DNA of 5,832 nt from Limisphaerales bacterium (lineage in GTDB: Bacteria; Verrucomicrobiota; Verrucomicrobiia; Limisphaerales; PALSA-1396): NCBI GenBank assembly GCA_003140275.1, contig PLJQ01000480.1, forward strand, positions 3,049 through 8,880, read 5' to 3'. The notes below the pieces were generated by a model. The model had not been told where the DNA came from, ran no database searches, and saw only the letters and a list, made by a program, of their open reading frames with translations. This document shows, piece by piece, positions 1-5,340 of the stretch. A program made the position numbers and the translations under genes. Each line of letters begins with the position of its first letter. Position 1 is the stretch's first letter.

Positions 1-547
1 TTAAATGTGAGCGGTTCCGCAATATGGGTGCTTTTTCCAGGCGGCAAGATGCCGCCCTCTTGCTATGGCAGGCCGGGAGGCCCGCCGCTACTTTTCAAAC
101 AGGCTCTAACGGACACCCTCTGCGGCTTGCCCGCAACGCCGCTGCAGCCCTCCTGCGGACCGGCGGCAGGGCACTCGCCTGGCAGTCTATTTTGGTGTCC
201 GATCAGGTGGCTGCCGTGCGCCAGCAAGTGTGTCAAAACGGCTGCACTTTTTACCGCCCTTCAGACAGCCGCTGTGCGCACCTCAACTGCGGCTGTTATT
301 TGGCTGGAAAACTCCTTTCAAAGTGGAAGCTGATCACGGAGCAATGCCCCCTCAAAAAATGGCCCGTCTGAAACCGCAGCTTTTGCCCATCACTCCAGCC
401 TTTGCACAATCAAATTCCACCCTTTTCAATCTTTCCGGTCGGGCCCACGCGCTCCGGCACATCCTTCACATTTCCCGAGCGTAATATTTGGTAGCGCTCC
501 AATACGTCGTCTCCGACGGGTCATGGGGGAGCAGATTGTTGCTACGA
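1..547. other. Intergenic region without a convincing gene
   Basis: No open frame here looks like a real protein. The plus-strand frames at 7-333, 24-371 and 230-484 overlap each other, have low-complexity Arg/Ala/Pro/Cys-rich translations and lack recognisable domains. The left end (about 40-135) is a run of GC-rich inverted repeats, and the rest is dense in short CGGCTG-type motifs, which fits dispersed non-coding repeat DNA. A small possible stem at 505-518 (CGTCG/CGACG, 4-nt loop) lies downstream of the minus-strand lipoprotein gene but has no T-run, so it is not called a terminator. Confidence 0.55.
40..135. repeat. Cluster of short GC-rich hairpins
   Basis: Three inverted repeats lie close together. 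At 40-56, GGCGGC pairs with GCCGCC across a 5-nt loop (AAGAT). At 67-86, GGCAGGCC pairs with GGCCCGCC across GGGA with one mismatch. At 121-135, TGCGG pairs with CCGCA across a 5-nt loop. The first two share the same style, a G/C-rich arm flanking a purine-rich loop, as in dispersed extragenic palindromes of large bacterial genomes. Whether this sequence recurs elsewhere in the genome cannot be seen from this window. Confidence 0.5.
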
Positions 548-715
548 CTAGAACTCGTGAATTTTTGGGTAATCCATCCAGTTGCGGCGATCTTCAAAAC
601 CAGAGAAATCTATGGAATTGTGTTGGTAATTCGCGGTGTGCTTTGGGGCTATGCTGCATCCAAAGAATAGGGCAACTCCGATGATCAGCAGTAGCCGAGC
701 AGGTAACGCTTTCAT
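548..715 (-). CDS. Small putative lipoprotein, 55 aa, function unknown
   Basis: The frame runs from ATG at 715 to TAG at 548. The protein starts with MKALPAR, a short basic n-region, followed by a hydrophobic core (about residues 8-19, LLLIIGVALFFG) and Cys20. This is the layout of a lipoprotein signal peptide with a lipobox-like FFG-C; Phe at -3 is not ideal, while Gly at -1 is normal. Cleavage would leave a mature peptide of about 36 residues that is polar and aromatic-rich (YQHN, FSGFEDRRNW, MDYPKIHEF). No family is recognised. The start lacks a clear Shine-Dalgarno sequence. It is separated from the sigma-factor cluster upstream by about 84 bp and may have its own promoter. The signal-peptide pattern is the main support for the gene; a chance ORF of this size remains possible. 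Confidence 0.6.
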   Translation of the reverse strand: MKALPARLLLIIGVALFFGCSIAPKHTANYQHNSIDFSGFEDRRNWMDYPKIHEF

Positions 716-724
716 AACGTTTTA

Positions 725-752
725 AGGTTAGCTTTCCGAACTGGTGCGTCAA
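725..752 (-). promoter_or_regulatory. Possible promoter for the small lipoprotein gene
   Basis: On the minus strand TTGACG (747-752) matches the -35 consensus at 5 of 6 positions and is followed after 16 nt by TAACCT (725-730), a weak -10 box. The motif lies 9 nt upstream of the ATG at 715. The -10 match is poor, so this is only a candidate. Confidence 0.25.
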
Positions 753-799
753 CAAAGGAATTGCGGGACGCTCTGAGGGAGGGATTCGGGCCGTCTTGT

Positions 800-985
800 T
801 TACTTAGTAACAAACGTTCGCAAGGTTGAAACCTGGTGGGCCTCGTAGATTCCTGTGCCGACGGCGGCGACGAAAGTTGCGGCGATTATAATTTTTTGTA
901 GTGTAGTCATAACGATGGTCTTGGTTACAGTGGCGGTGGTGGCAAGGACGGCAAGAGAAGCCGCGCCGGCCACGAGAAAAAGCAT
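800..985 (-). pseudogene. Remnant of a sigma-factor C-terminal module (membrane segment)
   Basis: A 61-aa frame starts at ATG 985 and ends at TAA 800. Its middle, TKTIVMTTLQKIIIAA, matches the TKAIAMTTLQKTLVTA membrane segment of the sigma factor just upstream, and the DNA around the GTAGTCAT stretch is also clearly related. The following VGTGIYEAHQVSTLR resembles the start of the coiled coil in verrucomicrobial sigma paralogues (from memory). The frame then stops, so the coiled coil and C-terminal domain are missing, as is the whole sigma half. The reading frame stays open upstream to near 1008, with LAANS-like residues that may be more of the same hydrophobic region. It begins 23 bp after the sigma gene's stop, a position equivalent to that of the 266-aa gene after the second sigma gene. 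It could still be expressed as a tiny membrane protein, but decay is the simpler reading. Confidence 0.6.
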
Positions 986-1008
986 TTCAGTTTCATTAGA
1001 ATTCGCGG

Positions 1009-2460
1009 CTAATTAGACTTTCGTTTGATAGTAACAGACAACCGAGGGGCGGCGACTTTCCATTCGCCTCCAATGTTCTTGAATTGCATACAGATGTCTT
1101 GCTTCGACGTTGCGTTCCCATCGTCCTCTTCTTTGTAGGAGAGCACGAAATTAACTAGGCCGTCAGCAGTAACATTTTTGCGATCCAAGCGCAATGCATC
1201 TGTCGTGCTTGCATAGCCACGCAGCCTCTCGGCAATTTCATTTTCAGATTTGCCTTCAAAGTTCTGTAAACTGGATTCCTGCGCTTCGGGGCTGAGACTG
1301 GCCAGATATGTTCTCATGTCGCCATTGTTCATTGCCCACATCACCGATTGCAGTGCAGCTTCCGGAGTGCCATAGCCGACGAAAGCCCAAGACGCTTTGG
1401 GAATCACGGCGCCGGGCGGTGGAATATTTTTCAAATTCGGCCCTGCCACCACCGAGGAGTGGAGTTGACGATTTTCCTGCCGCAACCTTGCGAGTTCGTT
1501 CGTTTGATCACTGAGGAATCCCACTTTCGCACGAAGCCTGAGTAGTTCGCGGAGCCGTTCATCTGACAGTGCTTGGGAGCTTTTGGCCTGGGCGACCAGA
1601 TTGGATAGACGTTCGTTCTCCGCAAGCGATTGTGCAAGCTGATCGGCTTGTTGCTGCAAAATCTGATTCTCCTCGCGCAGTCTGACCAGAGACCGGTGCT
1701 GAACAAACATAGGCGCCGCCACACAAGCGGTGATGATAGCCGTAACGAGAGTTTTTTGCAGTGTAGTCATGGCGATGGCTTTGGTGGCGGTTGCGGCTGT
1801 GGCGATGGTTGTTCCGGTAAGGGCGGCAGCAGTGGCAATTGTGGCAGCGAGTCCAACCGGTGCGGCCTGAACAGCATTGGCGGTGATAACGACGACAAGT
1901 CCGCTCGCACCGACCGTGATGCCGCGTTTGATGAAGAATTCGCGTAGGCGTTCGACGGCGCGGCTGACGCGTTTTTGCGCGGCGTCTTCGCTAGTGCCGA
2001 GGGTTTGCGCCATCGCACGCGCGGACTTGCGTTCAAAGTAGCGCAGCAACAGCGCGTCGCGGTCGCCCTCGTTCAACTCGCCGAGCGCCTCGTCAAGTTG
2101 CGAGGCGACGTGTTCCCAGATAGTGTCGGGTTCGGCGGAAAGCAATTTATTCATGGTGGCGGCCTCCTGTTCGCGGGTGCGGCGGCGAACATCGGTGCGG
2201 ACAGTTTGCGCGGCGATGTTTTGCGCGCTGCGATGCAACCAACCGGACAACACCGGGCGATCCATGAGTTGGGTGGCGTTTTTCGCGAGGGCGACGAACA
2301 CCCCCTGGGTCACGTCTTCAGCGAGGTGCGAATCGCAAACCATGCGCAACGCGGCGGAATAGACGAAATCCACGTGGCGGCGCACCAACTCGGTGAACGC
2401 CGGTTCGGAGCGGTGTTCGGCGTAGGCGTGTAACAGTTGTGAGTCTGTTTGGTCGTTCAC
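1009..2460 (-). CDS. ECF-like sigma-70 factor with membrane anchor, coiled coil and NTF2-like tail (sigma A)
   Basis: This 483-aa protein is a sigma-70 family initiation factor with a long C-terminal extension. Region 2 spans about residues 25-67 (RRHVDFVYSAALRM, then HLAEDVTQGVF), for core RNA polymerase and -10 binding. Region 4 spans about 127-176 (LNEGDRDALLLRYFE, then the helix-turn-helix to VERLREFF), for -35 recognition. An Ala/Gly/Thr-rich hydrophobic stretch follows (182-226), then a likely membrane helix (231-253, starting MTTLQK), a Glu/Gln/Leu-rich coiled coil (257-335) and a C-terminal domain (about 360-480). The GTPEAALQSVMWAMNNGD start and the late GEWKVAAP strand of that domain resemble NTF2-like/DUF4878-type folds. 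Usual ECF factors are about 170-200 aa, so more than half of the protein is extension. The start is GTG: an in-frame TGA lies directly before it, so no longer start is possible. Its sigma half is paralogous to the gene at 3587-5080. The role is probably membrane-linked, signal-responsive transcription; the signal is unknown. Confidence 0.92.
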   Translation of the reverse strand: MNDQTDSQLLHAYAEHRSEPAFTELVRRHVDFVYSAALRMVCDSHLAEDVTQGVFVALAKNATQLMDRPVLSGWLHRSAQNIAAQTVRTDVRRRTREQEAATMNKLLSAEPDTIWEHVASQLDEALGELNEGDRDALLLRYFERKSARAMAQTLGTSEDAAQKRVSRAVERLREFFIKRGITVGASGLVVVITANAVQAAPVGLAATIATAAALTGTTIATAATATKAIAMTTLQKTLVTAIITACVAAPMFVQHRSLVRLREENQILQQQADQLAQSLAENERLSNLVAQAKSSQALSDERLRELLRLRAKVGFLSDQTNELARLRQENRQLHSSVVAGPNLKNIPPPGAVIPKASWAFVGYGTPEAALQSVMWAMNNGDMRTYLASLSPEAQESSLQNFEGKSENEIAERLRGYASTTDALRLDRKNVTADGLVNFVLSYKEEDDGNATSKQDICMQFKNIGGEWKVAAPRLSVTIKRKSN

Positions 2461-2464
2461 TCAC

Positions 2465-2492
2465 CTTATAGTAGCCGCCGACGCTCAAACCG
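2465..2492 (-). promoter_or_regulatory. Candidate sigma A promoter, CGGTTT-N16-TATAAG
   Basis: On the minus strand CGGTTT (2487-2492) is followed after exactly 16 nt by TATAAG (2465-2470), a 5/6 match to the -10 consensus. The same pair with the same spacing occurs before the paralogous sigma gene at 5087-5114, although the spacers have diverged. The -10 box ends only 4 nt before the GTG start, which would give a leaderless or nearly leaderless transcript. The AAGGTGA that overlaps the box could instead be read as a Shine-Dalgarno sequence, but it sits too close to the GTG to work normally. Confidence 0.45.
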
Positions 2493-2523
2493 GACAGGGA
2501 AACGCAGAAAATCCTCCGGGAGA

Positions 2524-2549
2524 GCGACTGTGTGCGAGGCGCCAGTCGC
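2524..2549. repeat. Strong inverted repeat in the sigma A leader
   Basis: GCGACTG (2524-2530) pairs perfectly with CAGTCGC (2543-2549). An inner GCG/CGC stem (2534-2536 with 2540-2542) closes an AGG loop, leaving a 3-nt bulge at 2531-2533. It lies between the shared 49-nt element and the promoter-like boxes, within DNA that has no counterpart before the other sigma gene. No T-run follows directly on either strand, so an operator or structured-DNA role is as likely as a terminator. Confidence 0.45.
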
Positions 2550-2594
2550 AGCGCGTCAAAAGCAAAGTGGCTTGCGGAAACAAGAATCTCGAGG

Positions 2595-2643
2595 CAATAC
2601 GCCGTCAGGAAATACAAAGCAATCTGCCGGTTCAACGACGAAC
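2595..2643 (-). repeat. 49-nt element shared by both sigma upstream regions, copy A
   Basis: This stretch aligns without gaps to 5138-5186, with 42 of 49 positions identical. It ends 134 nt upstream of the sigma A start codon, against 57 nt for the other copy. The seven differences fall at mixed codon positions in either strand's best frame, so there is no sign of protein-level selection. It may be a regulatory site, or part of an ancestral duplication that carried the promoter region along. Confidence 0.6.
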
Positions 2644-2764
2644 AAGTCAGCCAATGGAGCGATGTCGCCAGCATCAGTGTGATGAGCTAGAAACCCTCGA
2701 CATGTCCTTCTTTATCGAATGGCCGCTGTTCTTGGCTGGCGCGTCTTTCCACTAAGGAAGTGAA

Positions 2765-3565
2765 TCATTGACCAGCGGAGGGCGGCGGAATGATGTTCGC
2801 CGCTTCCCAAGACTGGAAGTTATCATCGGATTCGACGACGCGTGGCGAGCCATCAGCCATCACGTAAATCCTGGCCCATTTTCCGCGTGGCGTCGACCAA
2901 GGTTGCCGCTCGCGCGCCACAGCCACAGCCAGCAACGGAATGTTTGTCAGTTCATTGAGCGAGCCCTGGAAAACCATTTCAAAATCACTCGTGTGGGGCG
3001 CAGGTTCGTCTTTGTAAAAATACGCAGCAGCCTGATCGAGGTTGGATGGAAAATCGCCTCCATGTTCGTGGGCGTACTTGCCGAGCGCGGACCTCAGATT
3101 CCTAGCGTCGCTCATCGGGTGGTCGTTGCTGCCGGGGAAAGAGTGAGAACCCACAGATCCCAGCCGGTAGAGCTGCATTTCGTATTCTGCCGAGTCGGAA
3201 TCGGTTACCACGTCCTCCCGAAAACCGTTGACGCCCGTCCGGGAATTACTCGGCGATGGCCGCCACCGCCGATCTGCGATTCTTTGCTGGTCAAGTTCAT
3301 GCGTTTGCCTCCGCAGCGACTCGGCTTCGTCGCGAAGTTTCGCCAATGCCACCGACGGGTCTTCCGAAGGCAGACGGCTTGCCTGCGAAACTAGTTTGGA
3401 GAGGCGATGCTGCTCTGCCGTAAGTTCGGCGAGTTGATCGTCCTGTTGCCGCAACACCGCCTCGTTCTGGCCGAATTGAACCTTAGCGCGATTGCGAATC
3501 ACGAGCGATGCCGTCAGCGCGGCAATCGCTATGGCGCTGAGCAGAATGATTTTGAAGTTCGTCAT
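2765..3565 (-). CDS. Stand-alone membrane-anchored coiled-coil protein, paralogous to the sigma C-terminal module
   Basis: This 266-aa protein has one N-terminal membrane helix (about residues 4-23, FKIILLSAIAIAALTASLVI), a coiled coil (about 35-97), a Ser/Arg-rich linker (98-150) and a C-terminal domain (152-260). It has no sigma region 2 or 4. Its first residues, MTNFKIILLSAI, align with the internal MTTVQKTLITAI of the sigma protein encoded 21 bp upstream. The coiled coils also align (EAVLRQQDDQLAELTAEQ against EALRQRADQMAQLLTDNQ), as do the tails (GGDFPSNLDQAAAYF against NGQFPADIAQLIPWF). The FPxxLxQ motif and late ADGSPRVV recall pseudopilin/type II secretion G-like C-termini seen in Verrucomicrobiota proteins. 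It is probably co-transcribed with the sigma gene. A partner, competitor or anti-sigma-like modulator is inferred, not shown. No clear Shine-Dalgarno sequence precedes the ATG. Confidence 0.85.
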   Translation of the reverse strand: MTNFKIILLSAIAIAALTASLVIRNRAKVQFGQNEAVLRQQDDQLAELTAEQHRLSKLVSQASRLPSEDPSVALAKLRDEAESLRRQTHELDQQRIADRRWRPSPSNSRTGVNGFREDVVTDSDSAEYEMQLYRLGSVGSHSFPGSNDHPMSDARNLRSALGKYAHEHGGDFPSNLDQAAAYFYKDEPAPHTSDFEMVFQGSLNELTNIPLLAVAVARERQPWSTPRGKWARIYVMADGSPRVVESDDNFQSWEAANIIPPPSAGQ

Positions 3566-3586
3566 GTCGATAGCGTGCGAGACGGG

Positions 3587-5080
3587 CTAATGCAAAAGAA
3601 CCCACCAATGCGGCGGACCATCCGCGAATAACTTTGTCTCGTTCACGCCTTGAAGATAGCGTTGGTCCAACGCTGCATTCACGGGAGCTTTTTGCGTGAT
3701 GAACCAATCTTCGGTCAGTTGCTTCTGGAGATCTGGAGCCAGAAGGCTCTTTGGCACGACCGTCCAACGCTGCAGGATGACATCCTCCAACGGTGTTTTA
3801 AACCAAGGTATTAATTGAGCGATGTCAGCCGGGAACTGGCCGTTGATGTCTTTGATATACTGCTGCAGCGCGGGTTGCAGCACATCATGAAAAATATGTC
3901 CTTCCGCCGTCGTCCGCGTGATGCTCATCGCCTTACGATGTCCTTCCTCAGAGTCAAAGTTGCTCTTCTGCGACAGCCAGAGCCATTCGCTATCGGTCAG
4001 GAACTTAAGCTCCGGAATTTTTTCGGAAGGATTCGTTTCCAACAAATGCTTGAGCTGGCTTACACGTTCCGCATGGAACTGCGCCATAGACGCGAGCACA
4101 TCGGCGCGCGAGGACGGGGACGCGGGCTTCGGCTGCTTCAATTCCTGAAGGTCTGCGCGCAAACGTCCGACTTCACCGCGCAGCCTCAACAATTCACTGA
4201 ATTGATCGTTCGAGGGCGGTGCCTGAGCGAGCAAATTTGAAAGGCGCTGGTTGTCCGTCAACAGTTGAGCCATTTGATCTGCTCGCTGCCGCAACGCCTC
4301 GTCCTGCTCGTGCAGTCTTGCTTGGGCTTGGTGTCCAACCACCATAGGCGTGACCAAGCTGGCGGCGACGATGGCGGTGATGAGAGTTTTTTGCACTGTT
4401 GTCATGGCAATGGCTTTGGTGGTGGTGAGAGTTGTGCCGGTCAGGGCGGCGGTCGAAAGTGTGGCGGCCAGACCGGCCGGTCCCACAGCAACTGCATTGG
4501 CAGAAACCGCAGCCGAAAGCGCGACGGCGGTGGTGGTCACGCCCCGGCGGGAAAGAACAGTGCGAAGTTTTTCCAGCGCGCGCTCGACTCTCATGCGGGC
4601 GGCGTTTTCGCTGAGACCGAACTGTTCGCCAATGTCGGCGTGCGGCCTGTTCTCGAAGTAACGCAGCAAAATCACCTCGCGGTCTGCCTCGTTCAATTCG
4701 TGCATGGCGGTGTCGAGCACGGGGCGGAGCGTCTCCCAATCGGGATTTGACCCAGGATCGTGGAGTAATTCTTGCATGGCGTGGGCCTCCTGTTCGCGGG
4801 TGTGGCGGCGTTGTTCGGTGCGGACCGCTTTGGCGGCGGCGTAATGCGCGCCAGTATAAAGCCAGCCGGCGAGCGCCTGACGTCCAACGAGACTTGCCGC
4901 CTTCCGCGCGAGGTCCGCGAAAACCGATTGCGCCACTTCCTGTGCCAGATGTGCGTCACCATTTACCTGCCGCAGTGCCGCCGAATAAACGAGATCGAGA
5001 TGCCGCCGCGCCAATTCGGCGAAGGCATCTTCGGAATTGGTTTCCGTGTAGCGGCGCAGCAGTTCACCATCCGAGGTCAT
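3587..5080 (-). CDS. ECF-like sigma-70 factor with membrane anchor, coiled coil and pseudopilin-like tail (sigma B)
   Basis: This is a 497-aa sigma-70 family factor from the ATG at 5080. Region 2 spans about residues 25-67 (RRHLDLVYSAALRQV, then HLAQEVAQSVF) and region 4 about 127-176 (LNEADREVILLRYFE, then the helix-turn-helix GEQFGLSENAARMRVERAL). An Ala/Thr-rich hydrophobic stretch follows (182-222), then a membrane helix (227-248, MTTVQK start), a coiled coil (252-315), a Pro/Ser linker and a C-terminal region (330-497). The sigma half closely matches sigma A, but the tail does not: it carries NGQFPADIAQLIPWF (413-427) and ends in PPHWWVLLH. The frame stays open upstream to a TTG at 5212. 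The ATG at 5080 is preferred because it aligns with the paralogue's start (MTSDGELLRRY against MNDQTDSQLLHAY), and the extra 44 codons overlap the shared upstream element. AGGTTG about 4 nt before the ATG is a weak ribosome-binding candidate. Confidence 0.92.
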   Translation of the reverse strand: MTSDGELLRRYTETNSEDAFAELARRHLDLVYSAALRQVNGDAHLAQEVAQSVFADLARKAASLVGRQALAGWLYTGAHYAAAKAVRTEQRRHTREQEAHAMQELLHDPGSNPDWETLRPVLDTAMHELNEADREVILLRYFENRPHADIGEQFGLSENAARMRVERALEKLRTVLSRRGVTTTAVALSAAVSANAVAVGPAGLAATLSTAALTGTTLTTTKAIAMTTVQKTLITAIVAASLVTPMVVGHQAQARLHEQDEALRQRADQMAQLLTDNQRLSNLLAQAPPSNDQFSELLRLRGEVGRLRADLQELKQPKPASPSSRADVLASMAQFHAERVSQLKHLLETNPSEKIPELKFLTDSEWLWLSQKSNFDSEEGHRKAMSITRTTAEGHIFHDVLQPALQQYIKDINGQFPADIAQLIPWFKTPLEDVILQRWTVVPKSLLAPDLQKQLTEDWFITQKAPVNAALDQRYLQGVNETKLFADGPPHWWVLLH

Positions 5081-5086
5081 TTTCAA

Positions 5087-5114
5087 CCTATAGCACCCGG
5101 CCCGGCGAAAACCG
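5087..5114 (-). promoter_or_regulatory. Candidate sigma B promoter, CGGTTT-N16-TATAGG
   Basis: On the minus strand CGGTTT (5109-5114) is followed after 16 nt by TATAGG (5087-5092). TG one base before the latter gives an extended -10 look (TGCTATAGG). The box ends 6 nt before the ATG at 5080, close to where transcription would normally begin, so the mRNA may be leaderless. Identical boxes and spacing before sigma A support it. It differs from the common GGAAC-type ECF -35 element. Confidence 0.45.
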
Positions 5115-5137
5115 CACAAGAAATTTGGAACGAGGAT

Positions 5138-5186
5138 CAATGCGCCGTCTGGAAATGCAAAGCCATCTACCGTTTCAACGACGACC
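5138..5186 (-). repeat. 49-nt element shared by both sigma upstream regions, copy B
   Basis: This copy matches 2595-2643 at 42 of 49 positions without gaps. It ends 23 nt upstream of the CGGTTT box, whereas in copy A the distance is 102 nt, so about 79 nt were gained or lost between element and promoter in one lineage. The long-frame alternative start of sigma B would translate through it. Confidence 0.6.
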
Positions 5187-5241
5187 CACCGTTTCTGAGT
5201 TCGTGACCTCAAAGCAGGGAATCAATACGCTACAAGATTGA

Positions 5242-5294
5242 GGGGAGGGAATGGTGTAGGAAGCCCGAAGGGCGACCGGAACCATTCCGTCCCC
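5242..5294. repeat. REP-like imperfect palindrome beside the decayed transposase
   Basis: The outer arms 5242-5255 and 5281-5294 pair over 14 positions with one G-G mismatch (5247/5289); GGAATGGT and ACCATTCC are the perfect inner part. A second small stem, GCCC/GGGC with a GAA loop (5263-5273), sits at the tip. GTAG occurs at 5256-5259, at the foot of the inner hairpin, like the tetranucleotide that precedes REP hairpins recognised by TnpA-REP enzymes in enterobacteria. The position just beyond the transposase remnant fits a REP/BIME-type element. It could also terminate leftward transcription from the pseudogene. Confidence 0.55.
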
Positions 5295-5295
5295 C

Positions 5296-5332
5296 TAAAG
5301 GGGTCACCCATTAGCGTAAAGGGGTCAGTCCC
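5296..5332. repeat. Pair of short direct repeats (TAAAGGGGTCA)
   Basis: TAAAGGGGTCA occurs at 5296-5306 and again at 5317-5327, a period of 21 bp. The second copy continues as GTCCC, giving GGGGTCAGTCCC. The pair lies between the palindrome and the stop of the transposase remnant. Similar GGGACTGACCCC ends often sit next to Y1-type transposase genes (from memory), so this is probably part of the element's end. Confidence 0.5.
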
Positions 5333-5340
5333 TAGTTTAT

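Larger units (their letters stand above)
2461..2764. other. Non-coding leader between the two sigma units
   Basis: This gap separates the stop of the 266-aa gene from the start of sigma A. It holds, in minus-strand order, an unassigned stretch (2644-2764), a 49-nt element shared with the other sigma gene (2595-2643), a strong hairpin (2524-2549) and a two-box promoter-like motif (2465-2492). No Rho-independent terminator with a T-run is visible after the 266-aa gene; only a weak TTCC/GGAA stem lies near 2750. Plus-strand frames across the gap have no recognisable domain, and the 49-nt element does not vary at synonymous positions, which argues against coding. Confidence 0.55.

Noticed and set aside
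24..371. Plus-strand frame of 115 aa
   Set aside because: Its beginning runs through the GC-rich hairpins, its composition is Arg/Ala/Cys-rich, it has no domain, and two other frames overlap it.
230..484. Plus-strand frame of 84 aa
   Set aside because: No recognisable motif, overlaps another open frame and no ribosome-binding site; probably chance.
488..670. Plus-strand frame of 60 aa starting with TTG
   Set aside because: It is largely antisense to the lipoprotein-like gene, which has a better start and a signal-peptide pattern.
1975..2433. Plus-strand frame of 152 aa opposite sigma A
   Set aside because: Antisense to well-conserved sigma regions 2 and 4; open only because of the GC-rich codon use of the real gene.
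2318..2674. Minus-strand frame of 118 aa overlapping the start of sigma A
   Set aside because: Out of frame with sigma A and Arg-rich; it crosses the leader elements and matches no family.
2768..3394. Plus-strand frame of 208 aa opposite the 266-aa gene
   Set aside because: Long, but antisense to a protein with clear paralogy to sigma B; its translation shows no domain.
4265..4750. Plus-strand frame of 161 aa opposite sigma B
   Set aside because: Gly/Cys-rich translation of the reverse of the Ala-rich segment and region 4; a shadow frame.
5081..5212. 44-codon N-terminal extension of sigma B from a TTG
   Set aside because: The ATG at 5080 matches the paralogue's start position, and the extension would translate the shared 49-nt element and promoter boxes.
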